DNA from: DAOTVS01 sp034436375
Lineage (GTDB): Bacteria; Chloroflexota; Anaerolineae; SpSt-313
NCBI GenBank assembly: GCA_034436375.1
Contig: DAOTVS010000192.1
Coordinates: forward strand, 1 to 16,156
Direction: 5' to 3'
Length of the DNA stretch: 16,156 nt
The translations under genes were made by a program, and so were the position numbers. A model generated the notes under the pieces. The model was not told where the DNA came from. It did no database searches and saw nothing but the letters and a program-made list of their open reading frames with translations. Below are positions 1 to 7,399 of this stretch, in pieces (the first letter of the stretch is position 1; each line of letters opens with the position of its first letter).

Positions 1-28
1 GGGTGGCTGCGCCGCGGCGCAGCCACCC
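1..28. repeat. Perfect 28-nt palindrome downstream of mutS2
   Basis: Fourteen bases are followed directly by their exact reverse complement, with no loop. The palindrome lies about 30 nt beyond the mutS2 stop codon. It is very GC-rich and could fold at the end of the mutS2 transcript, but no U-tract follows on the minus strand inside the window. The window begins exactly at this palindrome, and the bases just inside it (gccc) suggest that the arms may continue outside. Confidence 0.8.
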
Positions 29-57
29 GCCCCTTACATTACATCCCCCTATTCAAT

Positions 58-2427
58 CTAGGCAAGGGAGGCGAGCTGGGCGATGGTGACGCCGTCGCCG
101 CCCTCTTCGCGGGCGCCTGGCTTGAACGAGGTGACGAGTGGGTTTTCGGCCAGGGCCTCGCGCACAACCTGGCGGAGGGTGCCGGTGCCCTTGCCATGGA
201 TGATGCGCACAAAGGGCAGGCCGGCCAGGTAAGCGTTGTCAATATACTTGTCGAGCTGGGGCAGAGCGTCTTCTACGCGCTGGCCGCGCATATCCAGCTC
301 CATCCCTGGCGAGGCCATCGCCGGCCCGCGCGCTGCGACCTGCGCCGGCGCCGCTTGCTTGGCTGCACGATGGCGCAGCTCCAGCGATGAGGCGCGCGTG
401 CGCAGGCGGAAGGCGCCGACCTGCACCTCGGCCTCGTCGCCCGCGAGTGCGACCAGCTCGCCTGTCTGACCCAGGTCGGTGATGTAGACCGTATCGCCCA
501 GGCTGACGGGGCCGGTCGCCGGTGCGGGTGGGGCTGGGGGCGGCGTGGGCAGGGCTTCCTTTTCCAGTTGTCGCACTCGCTCGGCTGCGTGGCGCAGCCA
601 GTCGTGCGTGATGGTCTCGGTGACCAGACCGGCGCTGATGGTGCGCAACTCAGCGCGCACGCCCTCCAACTCGCGCTGCACCTGGGAGCGGGCCTCCTCG
701 ATGGCCTGCCGGCGTGTCTGATCGATATTGGCCAGCTCACGGGCCAGCGATTGCCTGAGCTCCTCGGCCTCGGCCTGCGCCTGGCGCGCGCGGTTGAGCG
801 ACTCCAGCGCCTGCTCGCGCGCATCCTTGATCTCGGCCAGCAGCACATCGGCCTGGCGGTCCTCCGGCGAGACGAGCGCCGAGGCTGCCTTGATGATCTC
901 GTCGGGCAGCCCCAGGCGCTCGGCAATCGCCAGCGCGTTGGAGCGGCCCGGCAGGCCGATGGTCAGCTTGTAGGTTGGCGAGAGCGTCTGCACATCAAAC
1001 TCGACCGAGGCGTTGGTCACGCCCGGCGTCGAGTAGGCGAAGAGCTTCAGGTCCGAATAGTGCGTCGTGGCTATGGCCAGTAGCTTGCGCTCCAGCAGCG
1101 TGCGGATGATCGCCTGGGCCAGCGCCGCACCCTCGATGGGGTCGGTGCCGGCGCCCAGCTCATCGAGCAGGACGAGCGACCCCTCGCCGGCTTGGCGCAG
1201 GATGTCAATGATGGTCCCCATGTGCGATGAAAAGGTCGATAGGCTCTGTTCGATGGACTGCTCATCGCCGATATCGGCGAAAATGCTGCTAAAGACGGGC
1301 AGGATCGAGTCGGCATCCACTGGCAGGTGCAGGCCGGCCTGATGCATCAGGGCCAACAACCCCACCGTCCTCAAGGCCACCGTCTTGCCGCCCGTATTGG
1401 GGCCGGTAATCACCAGCACCGAGAAATCGCCCCCAAGCCATACGTCGATGGGCACGACCGTGTCAGCCGGCAAGAGCGGATGGCGGGCGCGCAACAGGGT
1501 GAGCGGCGCCCTGGGCTTGGGCTCTGCTACCGGCTGCCCATGCGCCCAGAGCCGGGGCTGCACGGCGCGCAACTCGTAGCTGTACTCGCCTTTGGCGAGA
1601 GCCAGGTCCAGTTGCGCCAGGATCTCCACCGTGCGCTCAATCAGGTCGGCATTCTCGGCGACCTGTTCGGCCAGCTCGCGCAGGATGCGCTCGACCTCGT
1701 GCTGCTCCTCCAGCTCCAGCTCGCGCCAGCGGTTGTTCAGCTCCACGGTCGCCAGCGGCTCGATAAAGACGGTGGCCCCCGAGGCCGATTCATCGTGCAC
1801 GATGCCCTGCACGCGGCCCTTGGCCTCGGCGCGGATGGGGATCACATAGCGGCCGTTGCGCTGGGTGATCAATGCCTCCTGCAGGTGCGGCGCCACATCG
1901 CTGGTGGCAATCAGGCGCTGCAGCCGCTCCATCAGGCGGTCGCGGGCCCCGGCCAGCTCCTGGCGGATGCGCGCCAGTTGCGGGCTGGCGGTGTCGACTA
2001 TCTCGCCACGGTCGTTAATGCAGCGGCTGATCTCATTGACCAGGTCGGTGCATTCCTCCAGCCATTGGGCCAGCGTGGACAGCAGCGGGAACTGGTTGCC
2101 CAGGCGGGTGATGGTGCGCTTGAGCGTGCGCCCACTCACCAGCGTATCGCGCAGCTCGAGCAGCTCAGCAGGCAGCAGCGAGACGCCCAGGCGCGCTCGA
2201 CCCAGCAGCGGGCGCACATCGCGCGCCCCGCCCAGGGTAATATCGGGACGGATATCCAGCAGTGCGCGCGCCTCGGTCGTCTCCTGCTGGCGGCGCCGCA
2301 CCTCAGCCGGGTCGGTAGCGGGCTCGAGGGCCAAAGCCAGCGCCTCGCCGGCGGAGAAGGACGTGTACTGCGCCAAGCGCTCGAGGATCTTGGGATACTC
2401 TAGCGTTTCGAGATACTTGTTTTCCAT
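58..2427 (-). CDS. mutS2: Endonuclease MutS2
   Basis: MutS2 is a MutS-family ATPase that limits homologous recombination and, in some Gram-positives, acts in ribosome rescue and quality control. The 789-residue length is normal for the family. The N-terminal core carries no MutS mismatch-recognition domain. The ATPase has Walker A GPNTGGKT at residues 342-349 and Walker B with LLDELGAGTD at 420-429, followed by TTHYSDLK. A charged coiled-coil stretch rich in Glu, Arg and Ala follows. The C-terminal Smr nuclease domain starts near residue 710 (LDMRGQ) and includes IIHGKGTG near 742-749. I chose the ATG giving MENKYLETLEYPKILERL because family members start at this point. The in-frame extension of nine residues upstream overlaps the leader hairpin. 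The gene lies downstream of argH on the same strand but has its own promoter (2511-2539). Confidence 0.96.
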   Translation of the reverse strand: MENKYLETLEYPKILERLAQYTSFSAGEALALALEPATDPAEVRRRQQETTEARALLDIRPDITLGGARDVRPLLGRARLGVSLLPAELLELRDTLVSGRTLKRTITRLGNQFPLLSTLAQWLEECTDLVNEISRCINDRGEIVDTASPQLARIRQELAGARDRLMERLQRLIATSDVAPHLQEALITQRNGRYVIPIRAEAKGRVQGIVHDESASGATVFIEPLATVELNNRWRELELEEQHEVERILRELAEQVAENADLIERTVEILAQLDLALAKGEYSYELRAVQPRLWAHGQPVAEPKPRAPLTLLRARHPLLPADTVVPIDVWLGGDFSVLVITGPNTGGKTVALRTVGLLALMHQAGLHLPVDADSILPVFSSIFADIGDEQSIEQSLSTFSSHMGTIIDILRQAGEGSLVLLDELGAGTDPIEGAALAQAIIRTLLERKLLAIATTHYSDLKLFAYSTPGVTNASVEFDVQTLSPTYKLTIGLPGRSNALAIAERLGLPDEIIKAASALVSPEDRQADVLLAEIKDAREQALESLNRARQAQAEAEELRQSLARELANIDQTRRQAIEEARSQVQRELEGVRAELRTISAGLVTETITHDWLRHAAERVRQLEKEALPTPPPAPPAPATGPVSLGDTVYITDLGQTGELVALAGDEAEVQVGAFRLRTRASSLELRHRAAKQAAPAQVAARGPAMASPGMELDMRGQRVEDALPQLDKYIDNAYLAGLPFVRIIHGKGTGTLRQVVREALAENPLVTSFKPGAREEGGDGVTIAQLASLA

Positions 2428-2452
2428 GATTAACGTATTTGACCTGTGCCAC

Positions 2453-2478
2453 AAAAAGGCCCGCGACCAACGCGGGCC
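2453..2478 (-). terminator. Terminator-like hairpin in the mutS2 leader
   Basis: On the minus strand an 8-bp perfect GC stem (GGCCCGCG / CGCGGGCC) with a 5-nt loop is followed directly by five U residues. It lies between the mutS2 promoter and the mutS2 start codon, so it could act as an attenuator. Just upstream in the transcript is GGTACCACC, which resembles part of a T-box antiterminator but lacks the UGGN that pairs with the tRNA end. Confidence 0.6.
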
Positions 2479-2510
2479 CGGTGGTACCTTGTGCTGTTAT
2501 CACTGCATAG

Positions 2511-2539
2511 ATTATCGCATAAAACGGGCTTGCCGTCAA
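2511..2539 (-). promoter_or_regulatory. mutS2 promoter (sigma-70 type)
   Basis: On the minus strand, TTGACG (2539-2534) and GATAAT (2516-2511) are separated by exactly 17 bases. The predicted transcript starts near 2504, giving a leader of about 77 nt that begins just before the terminator-like hairpin. Confidence 0.7.
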
Positions 2540-2574
2540 CCCGCCACCCGGAGCGAGAAAACGGAGACACGGAG

Positions 2575-2679
2575 ATAGGGAGGGCACGGAGGGAGTTCGA
2601 GTGTCTTGCGTGCTTAGCCGAGGAGGCCCGGAGCAGTTCCACATTTCAGTCTGGCCTGCAAGCTAGCTCCCCTCCCTAT
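2575..2679. repeat. Imperfect long hairpin at the argH 3' end
   Basis: The outer arms contain a perfect 10-bp inverted match (ATAGGGAGGG at 2575-2584 with its complement at 2670-2679). Partial complementarity continues inward. The left flank carries short tandem words of the type ACGGAG. The right arm includes the argH stop codon (2676-2678). Read on the minus strand, the core has GCCAG (2655-2651) and AATGTGGA (2645-2638), in the same order and nearly the same spacing as in the hairpin at 9595-9707. Confidence 0.6.
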
Positions 2680-4070
2680 GGTCCACCCCTCAGCTCCGAT
2701 TCCTGGAGCAGCTCTTTCGCCCGTGCCAGCTGCCTGGCTACGGCCTCAGGCGCGGTGCCGCCGACCACGGCGCGCCGGATAAGTGCGCGCTCGAGGTCGA
2801 GGGCGGCGTAGAGGTCCTCGGCAAAGGCGGGGGAGAGGGCTTGATAGTCGGCCAGGGGCAGGTCCCGCAGGCCGACGCCACGCGAGAGGGCCAGGCGCAC
2901 GGCCTGGCCGACGAGCGCGTGCGCCTCGCGGAAGGGCACGCCCTTTGCCGCGAGATAGTCGGCCAGCTCGGTGGCCAGGAGCATGTCGTCAGCGGCGGCC
3001 TCACGCATGCGCTCGGCGCGCACGTGCAGGCTGGCGACGGCCCCGGCGGCGATCTTCAGGGCCAGCTCCAGGGTATCGAGGGTGTCGAAGAGGGGCTCCT
3101 TATCCTCCTGCAGGTCCTTGTTATAGGCGGAGGGCAGCCCCTTGAGGGTGACGAGCAGGCTCACCAGGTTGCCCGTCAGCCGGCCCGCCTTGCCGCGCAG
3201 CAGCTCCATGGAATCGGGGTTCTTTTTCTGCGGCATGATGCTGGAGCCGGTGGCATAGCGGTCATCGAGCTCCACAAAGCCAAACTCGGCGGCGGACCAG
3301 GTGACGAGGTCGGCAGCCAAGCGACTCAGATGGCTGCCACAGAGCGCCCCCCAGGCCAGCAACTCGACAATAAAGTCGCGGTCCGAGACGGCGTCGAGGC
3401 TGTTCTCGGAGGCGCGCCGGAAGCCCAGGCTGTGGGCCAGCGCCTCGCGGTCGATGGCGAGGGTTGTGCCGGCCAGGGCGGCTGATCCGAGCGGGCAGAC
3501 GGCCACACGGCGCGCGGACTCATCCAGGCGCTCGCGGTCGCGCTGCAGCGGCCAGAAGTGGGAGAGGAGCCAGTGGGCCAGGAGAACCGGTTGGGCGCGC
3601 TGGACGTGGGTGTAGCCTGGCAGCGGCGTCTGCGGATGGGCCTCGGCCTGGGCGACCAGGGCTGACTGCAAGGCGTGCAGGCCCTGGCGCAGGGCGGGGA
3701 GGCGGTCCATGACGTAGAGGCGCACGTCGGTGGCCACCTGATCGTTGCGGCTGCGGCCGGTGTGGAGCTTGCCGGCGGTAGGGCCGATGAGCTCACGCAG
3801 GCGGCGCTCGACGGCCGTGTGGATATCCTCGTCGCTGGGCTGGAAGGCAAAGCGGCCGGCGCTCAGCTCAGCGCGAATCGCCTCCAGCCCGGCGCGGATC
3901 GCCTCGCCTTCTGCCGGGGTCAGCACGCCGGCAGCGGCCAGCGCCTGCGCCCAGGCCAGGCTGCCGCGCACGTCGCAATCGCCCAGCCGCCGGTCGAACG
4001 GCAAGGAATCGTTAAAGGCCGCCATATCGTCGGTTGTGGCGCTGCCAAAGCGGCCCCCCCAGAGCTTCAT
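2676..4070 (-). CDS. argH: Argininosuccinate lyase
   Basis: ArgH splits argininosuccinate into arginine and fumarate, the last step of arginine biosynthesis, in the cytoplasm as a homotetramer of the fumarase/aspartase superfamily. The 464-residue length is typical. Visible motifs are HTGRSRNDQ (103-111), GYTHVQRAQP (152-161, with the conserved catalytic-region His) and the superfamily signature GSSIMPQKKNPDSMELL from residue 275, whose flexible loop carries the catalytic Ser. The ATG start has a strong AGGAGG four bases upstream, and MKLWGGRF is the usual N-terminus. argG lies 269 bases upstream on the same strand. The pair forms a biosynthetic unit, although two large hairpins sit between them. 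The stop codon lies within the arm of a downstream hairpin. Confidence 0.97.
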   Translation of the reverse strand: MKLWGGRFGSATTDDMAAFNDSLPFDRRLGDCDVRGSLAWAQALAAAGVLTPAEGEAIRAGLEAIRAELSAGRFAFQPSDEDIHTAVERRLRELIGPTAGKLHTGRSRNDQVATDVRLYVMDRLPALRQGLHALQSALVAQAEAHPQTPLPGYTHVQRAQPVLLAHWLLSHFWPLQRDRERLDESARRVAVCPLGSAALAGTTLAIDREALAHSLGFRRASENSLDAVSDRDFIVELLAWGALCGSHLSRLAADLVTWSAAEFGFVELDDRYATGSSIMPQKKNPDSMELLRGKAGRLTGNLVSLLVTLKGLPSAYNKDLQEDKEPLFDTLDTLELALKIAAGAVASLHVRAERMREAAADDMLLATELADYLAAKGVPFREAHALVGQAVRLALSRGVGLRDLPLADYQALSPAFAEDLYAALDLERALIRRAVVGGTAPEAVARQLARAKELLQESELRGGP

Positions 4071-4090
4071 CTGTCCTCCTCAAGGTTTTG

Positions 4091-4254
4091 GAGCACGAAG
4101 GACACGAAGCGAGCGCGAAGGACGCGAAGGATTGAGTGCTCGTGCATGCCCACTGCTTTGCATGCATCCTTATGGCGGTGCTGCGACTGCCAAGATCCAC
4201 CATGCAGTACATAACGCTTCGAGTTCTTCGTGTGTCTTCGTGTCCTGCGTGCTC
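4091..4254. repeat. Imperfect long hairpin between argH and argG
   Basis: The outer arms match at 18 of the first 19 positions (GAGCACG.AGGACACGAAG against the complement ending at 4254). Both arms are made of short repeated words such as CACGAAG and GCGAAGG. Inner pairing is weaker, with ACTGC (4152-4156) facing GCAGT (4204-4208). Core words are shared with other hairpins in the window: CACTGCTT (also at 9632-9639) and GCCAAGA (also at 16095-16101). It directly abuts the next hairpin at 4254. Confidence 0.65.
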
Positions 4255-4343
4255 TAGTGGCTTCCCGCACTGGTTTTGATGGGTCGGAGTCGCCTTCCTT
4301 TAGACAACGGGTACCCATCAAAACCAGTGCGGGGGCCCACTAG
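4254..4343. repeat. Long hairpin spanning the argG stop codon
   Basis: Two perfect 21-bp inverted arms (4264-4284 and 4313-4333) enclose a 28-nt loop. A further 7-bp perfect arm pair (4254-4260 and 4337-4343) lies outside, separated by a 3-nt step that contains two possible G-U pairs. The argG stop codon (4340-4342) lies in the outer right arm. The loop holds AGACAACG, also found in the hairpin upstream of alaS. There is no poly-U tail, so this is not a classical intrinsic terminator. Confidence 0.9.
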
Positions 4344-5605
4344 TCGCGCTTGAACGTCGAATAGTTGGGCGCACGATAGCTGGACTGGCCCAGGCCCTCG
4401 ATATCCAGCAGGGCGCGCACCTTCATGGGTAGGCCGAAAAGGCGGATAAACCCGGCCGCATCCTTCTGGTCGTAGACATCTTCGGCGCCAAAGGTCGCGT
4501 AATCCTCGCGGTAGAGCGAGTTGGGCGACTTGCGGCCTACCACAGTACAACTGCCCTTGTAGAGCTTGCAGCGGACTGTGCCGGTCACCCGGTCCTGTGT
4601 GGCGGCGACAAAGGCATCGAGCGCTTCCTTGAGGGGGGTATACCACTGGCCGTAGTAGACCAGCTCGGCGTAGCGCTGTGCCACCAGCTCTTTGTAGTGC
4701 AGGGTCTCGCGGTCGAGGGTCAGCGTCTCCAGGGCGCGATGGGCGGCGTAGAGGATTGTGCCGCCCGGGGTCTCATAGACGCCCCGCGATTTCATGCCGA
4801 CCAGGCGGTTCTCGACGATATCGACGCGGCCGATGCCGTGTTTGCCGCCCAGGCGGTTGAGCTCGGTCACCAGCTCCACGGGGCCATAGGCCACGCCATT
4901 CAGGCGGTGGGGCCGGCCCGATTTAAAGTCGATCTCCAGGTACTCGGGCTCGTCGGGCGCTTTTTCCGGGGCAACACTGAGGACGAACATATCCTCTTCC
5001 GGCTCGTGCCAGGGATCCTCCAGTGGGCCGCCCTCATGGCTGATGTGCCAGAGATTGCGGTCGCGGCTATAGATGGAGCGGGTCGACTGCTTGACTGGCA
5101 CGTTATGGGCGGCCGCATATTCCAGGGCATCCTCGCGTGAGCGGATGTGCCACTCGCGCCAGGGGGCGATGATCTGCAGGGTGGGGTTGAGGGCCTGCAC
5201 GGTCAGTTCAAAGCGCACCTGATCATTGCCCTTGCCGGTGCAGCCATGAGCCACGGCATCGGCGCCTTCCAGCTCGGCGATCTCGACCTGGCGGCGGGCG
5301 ATCAGCGGGCGGGCGAAGGAGGTGCCGAGCAGGTACTCGCGCTCGTAGACAGCGCCGGCCATCATGGTGGGGTAGACATAATCGGTGAGGAACTCCTGGC
5401 GCAGGTCCTCGATGTAAATCTTGCTGGCGCCAGAGGCGAGGGCTTTTTCCTCCAGGCCATCGATCTCCTCGCATTGGCCGATGTCGGCGGTGAAGCAGAT
5501 CACCTCACAGCCGTCATAGTTTTCGCGCAGCCAGGGGACGATGCACGAGGTATCGAGGCCACCGGAATAGGCCAGGACGACTTTGCGGATGGGTTTCTTC
5601 TCCAT
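4340..5605 (-). CDS. argG: Argininosuccinate synthase
   Basis: ArgG joins citrulline and aspartate, using ATP, to make argininosuccinate for the downstream lyase ArgH. The protein has 421 residues, close to the family norm of about 400. The N-terminal ATP-binding PP-loop is AYSGGLDTS (residues 12-20). The synthetase signature HGCTGKGNDQVRFE is at 120-133. The C-terminal half carries further synthase-like sequence such as VENRLVGMKSRGVYETPGG. The ATG giving MEKKPIRKVVLAYSGG was chosen because the family starts just before the PP-loop and AAGGAG lies a few bases upstream. The longer in-frame extension to 5767 is low-complexity and unlike ArgG. The predicted leader is about 330 nt, which is long for this gene. 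Confidence 0.97.
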   Translation of the reverse strand: MEKKPIRKVVLAYSGGLDTSCIVPWLRENYDGCEVICFTADIGQCEEIDGLEEKALASGASKIYIEDLRQEFLTDYVYPTMMAGAVYEREYLLGTSFARPLIARRQVEIAELEGADAVAHGCTGKGNDQVRFELTVQALNPTLQIIAPWREWHIRSREDALEYAAAHNVPVKQSTRSIYSRDRNLWHISHEGGPLEDPWHEPEEDMFVLSVAPEKAPDEPEYLEIDFKSGRPHRLNGVAYGPVELVTELNRLGGKHGIGRVDIVENRLVGMKSRGVYETPGGTILYAAHRALETLTLDRETLHYKELVAQRYAELVYYGQWYTPLKEALDAFVAATQDRVTGTVRCKLYKGSCTVVGRKSPNSLYREDYATFGAEDVYDQKDAAGFIRLFGLPMKVRALLDIEGLGQSSYRAPNYSTFKRD

Positions 5606-5628
5606 ACGACGCTCCTTGAGACAAATGA

Positions 5629-5674
5629 GCCCGCCGCTCAGGTGGCGCCAAGCGCGGCGGCGCGAGCGGCGGGC
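5629..5674 (-). repeat. GC-rich hairpin in the argG leader
   Basis: An 11-bp perfect inverted repeat (5629-5639 with 5664-5674) encloses a 24-nt loop just upstream of the argG ribosome binding site. On the minus strand it is followed by a weak T-run (CTCATTTG). It could modulate argG expression at the RNA level. The loop length resembles the other hairpins in the window. Confidence 0.5.
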
Positions 5675-5776
5675 GAAACGGCGGGGGCGCGACGATGGCC
5701 CCGTGGCGTGCTTGCCCGTTCCCCCGGCAGAGGGCGACGATGCCTGGCCCGGAGGGCCTCTCTGCACAGTGAGGCT

Positions 5777-5805
5777 TTGACAGCCCCTTCCCTTTCCACT
5801 ATACT
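5777..5805 (+). promoter_or_regulatory. Strong plus-strand promoter inside the argG leader region
   Basis: TTGACA (5777-5782), a 17-base spacer and TATACT (5800-5805) make a near-consensus sigma-70 promoter. Transcription would start near 5812 and run toward the methyltransferase gene, giving a leader of about 276 nt that crosses both parS sites. It points against the argG promoter, so the two transcripts would overlap by about 120 nt. Confidence 0.7.
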
Positions 5806-5940
5806 CGGCTCTCGCCCGGGGCCGCCTTGCCGCTCCTGCGGTTTGGAGTGCGCGTCGATGCGGCCACGAGGGTGTTCTATCTGGCCCAAGCGGGTCGAGA
5901 GGACTGTAGTCATTGCATAATCTGAGATGGTAATGGGGCG

Positions 5941-5969
5941 ATTTTACTGGAGGGCCGGATCGCTGTCAA
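5941..5969 (-). promoter_or_regulatory. argG promoter
   Basis: On the minus strand, TTGACA (5969-5964) and TAAAAT (5946-5941) are separated by exactly 17 bases. The predicted start near 5934 gives a leader of about 330 nt before argG. The promoter lies only 25 bp from the first parS palindrome, so ParB spreading from parS could affect it (inference). Confidence 0.7.
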
Positions 5970-5994
5970 CTTGGACAACGGGAGGGATGGCCCG

Positions 5995-6010
5995 TGTTTC
6001 ACGTGAAACA
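5995..6010. other. parS: parS site 1 (ParB/Spo0J binding palindrome)
   Basis: The exact 16-bp palindrome TGTTTCACGTGAAACA matches the bacterial chromosomal parS consensus bound by ParB (Spo0J). ParB loads here and spreads, then acts with ParA and SMC to segregate the newly replicated origin. Such sites cluster around oriC in most bacteria that carry ParABS. No parA or parB gene is in this window. Confidence 0.9.
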
Positions 6011-6033
6011 TGGGGCTGAGGGGCAGACGGCGA

Positions 6034-6049
6034 TGTTTCACGTGAAACA
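6034..6049. other. parS: parS site 2 (ParB/Spo0J binding palindrome)
   Basis: This is a second exact copy of TGTTTCACGTGAAACA, starting 39 bp after the first. Only the 16-bp site is identical; the flanks differ, which argues for selected sites and against a simple duplication. GCAGAC (6023-6028) and GTCTGC (6053-6058) bracket it almost symmetrically. Confidence 0.9.
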
Positions 6050-6087
6050 ATGGTCTGCGAGGGCCTCAGGCCACACGGAGGTCGGTG

Positions 6088-7008
6088 ATGCAGGGAGTGG
6101 GGCGATTAGAGGGCAGGGATAAGAGGGGCCACCCTCCTGTCTTGGACTATGGCGAGAGCACCTACGAGCAGGATTTCTGGCGGGGCCGCAATCGTGATTA
6201 TGAGGATGCCGCGGAGCGCCGGGCTCTGCGGCGCCTGCTGCCGCCCACGGGCGACCGTCTGGTGGATGTGGGCGCCGGTTTTGGGCGCCTGGCTGACCTC
6301 TACAGCGGCTACCGGCAGTCCATTCTCCTTGATTATTCCCCCGACCTGCTACGCGATGCCCGCAAGCGCCTGGCCCACCGGCCCCCGCTGACCCTGGCTG
6401 CCAGTTTCTACGACATTCCTCTGGCCGATGGCGCCTGCGATACGGCGGTGATGGTGCGCGCGTTGCACCATGCCGCCGATGTGCCCGCCGTGCTGGCAGA
6501 ATTGCGCCGCATCCTGCGCCCGGGCGGCGCGTTGGTGCTGGAGCATGCCAACAAACGCCACCTCAAGGCGGTGCTGCGCTACTGGCTGGGCCGCGGCCCC
6601 AACCCCTTTTCCCTTGAGCCCCTGGAGTTCGCCCGCCTGAACTTTGACTTTCACCCGGCTTATATCCGTCAGGCGCTGCGCACCGCCGGGTTCGAGGTAG
6701 AGGAGGCGCGCGCCGTTTCCTTCTTCCGCTTGCCGCTGTTCAAGCGCCTGCTGCCGCCGCAGGGCCTGGCGGCGCTCGACGGCTTGCTCCAGCGGCCCCT
6801 GGCCCCCCTGGCCCTGAGCCCCAGTATTATGCTGCGCTGCCGGGTCGTGGGCCCAGAGGCTCTGGCCACCGGTCAGGGTGAGCGGCCGCTCTTTCGCTGC
6901 CCGCGCTGCCATGCCACGGACCTGGCCGCTGATACGCCCGAACGCCTGGTGTGCCGCCGGTGCCACTCGGTCTGGCCCATTACCGACGGCATCCATCACT
7001 TCCGTTAG
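6088..7008 (+). CDS. SAM-dependent class I methyltransferase with C-terminal zinc ribbon
   Basis: This predicted cytoplasmic methyltransferase has 306 residues. Motif I, the SAM-binding glycine loop, is LVDVGAGFGR (58-67). Then come LLDYSPDLLRDARKRL (80-95) and RALHHAADV (124-132). RILRPGGALVLEHANKRH (141-158) is typical of the Methyltransf_11/UbiE-like group. The C-terminus carries a Trm112-like zinc ribbon with C271-x2-C274 and C289-x2-C292, ending in WPITDGIHHFR. The substrate cannot be told from sequence. I preferred the ATG at 6088 over the adjoining GTG at 6085 because GGAGGT lies five bases upstream of the ATG. Two parS sites and a strong promoter precede it. The zinc ribbon may recognise substrate or may be a fused Trm112-type stabiliser (inference). 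Confidence 0.85.
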   Translation: MQGVGRLEGRDKRGHPPVLDYGESTYEQDFWRGRNRDYEDAAERRALRRLLPPTGDRLVDVGAGFGRLADLYSGYRQSILLDYSPDLLRDARKRLAHRPPLTLAASFYDIPLADGACDTAVMVRALHHAADVPAVLAELRRILRPGGALVLEHANKRHLKAVLRYWLGRGPNPFSLEPLEFARLNFDFHPAYIRQALRTAGFEVEEARAVSFFRLPLFKRLLPPQGLAALDGLLQRPLAPLALSPSIMLRCRVVGPEALATGQGERPLFRCPRCHATDLAADTPERLVCRRCHSVWPITDGIHHFR

Positions 7009-7018
7009 GGACACGAAA

Positions 7019-7064
7019 CATGGAGGGCACAGGGGCCAGTGCAAAAACCTCCGCGCCCTCCATG
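7019..7064. repeat. Hairpin at the methyltransferase 3' end
   Basis: A 10-bp perfect inverted repeat (7019-7028 with 7055-7064, CATGGAGGGC and its complement) has a 26-nt spacer, and pairing can continue into the spacer. It lies 11 bases after the methyltransferase stop and before the convergent YHS gene. It has no U-tract. It may serve as a transcript end or belong to the same hairpin family as the other intergenic elements. Confidence 0.6.
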
Positions 7065-7102
7065 CCTCTGCGTGGGCCCCGGCCTTGCCCCTTCCGGCGC
7101 TC

Positions 7103-7312
7103 CTACACGCGCCAGGGCTCTTCCTCTTCCTCTTCCTCGAACTCACCCAGCTCTTCAGCGTAGAGGTCTGGGTCTTCATCAAAGGCTCGCTTGCATTCGG
7201 CGCTGCTGAAATAGTAGGTTTGACCCTCATAGACGGACTTGTACCGGGCTTCATCGGCCCGCATCTCGAGCCCGCACACCGGGTCGGTAACCATTTTCTC
7301 ACGCTCGCGCAT
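7103..7312 (-). CDS. Small YHS-domain protein (copy 1)
   Basis: This 69-residue protein is almost entirely a YHS domain, a small treble-clef-like fold found in metal-handling proteins and as a module in copper ATPases. Diagnostic residues are VTDPVCGLEM (8-17, Cys13), YEGQTYYFSSAECKRAFDEDPDLY (28-51, Cys40) and an acidic tail of nearly continuous Glu from 55 to 65. The two Cys are plausible metal ligands. The ATG start has GGAGGTG about seven bases upstream. It is divergent to the dehydrogenase gene at 7594, and the same arrangement recurs immediately downstream with a paralogue at 8425. The metal and partner are unknown. Confidence 0.85.
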   Translation of the reverse strand: MREREKMVTDPVCGLEMRADEARYKSVYEGQTYYFSSAECKRAFDEDPDLYAEELGEFEEEEEEEPWRV

Positions 7313-7399
7313 GAAGAAACACCTCCCAGAATGCCCACGAGGGGCTACGCTTGGCCCGTGGCCCTGACGGCCACCGGGCTGTCTCTCCGCCCATTTGCA

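Noticed and set aside
1327..2403. 358-residue open frame on the plus strand inside mutS2
   Set aside because: It lies wholly antisense to a clear MutS2 gene; high GC leaves long shadow frames. Composition is low-complexity and no motif is seen.
2453..2516. mutS2 leader as a true T-box riboswitch
   Set aside because: The promoter leaves only about 77 nt of leader, there is no Stem I or specifier, and the UGGN that binds the tRNA end is missing. Only a partial resemblance remains.
4091..4254. CRISPR array or simple tandem repeat in the argH-argG gap
   Set aside because: The repeated CACGAAG-like words are 7-9 nt, irregular and without spacers, and the two clusters are inverted. They form hairpin arms.
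5606..5767. N-terminal extension of argG (54 extra residues)
   Set aside because: The extension is Arg/Gly/Pro-rich, runs through the leader hairpin and is unlike any ArgG. The internal ATG has a good ribosome site.
6349..7338. 329-residue minus frame across the methyltransferase and YHS region
   Set aside because: It is a shadow of the methyltransferase and overlaps the YHS gene in another frame. No motifs or ribosome site.
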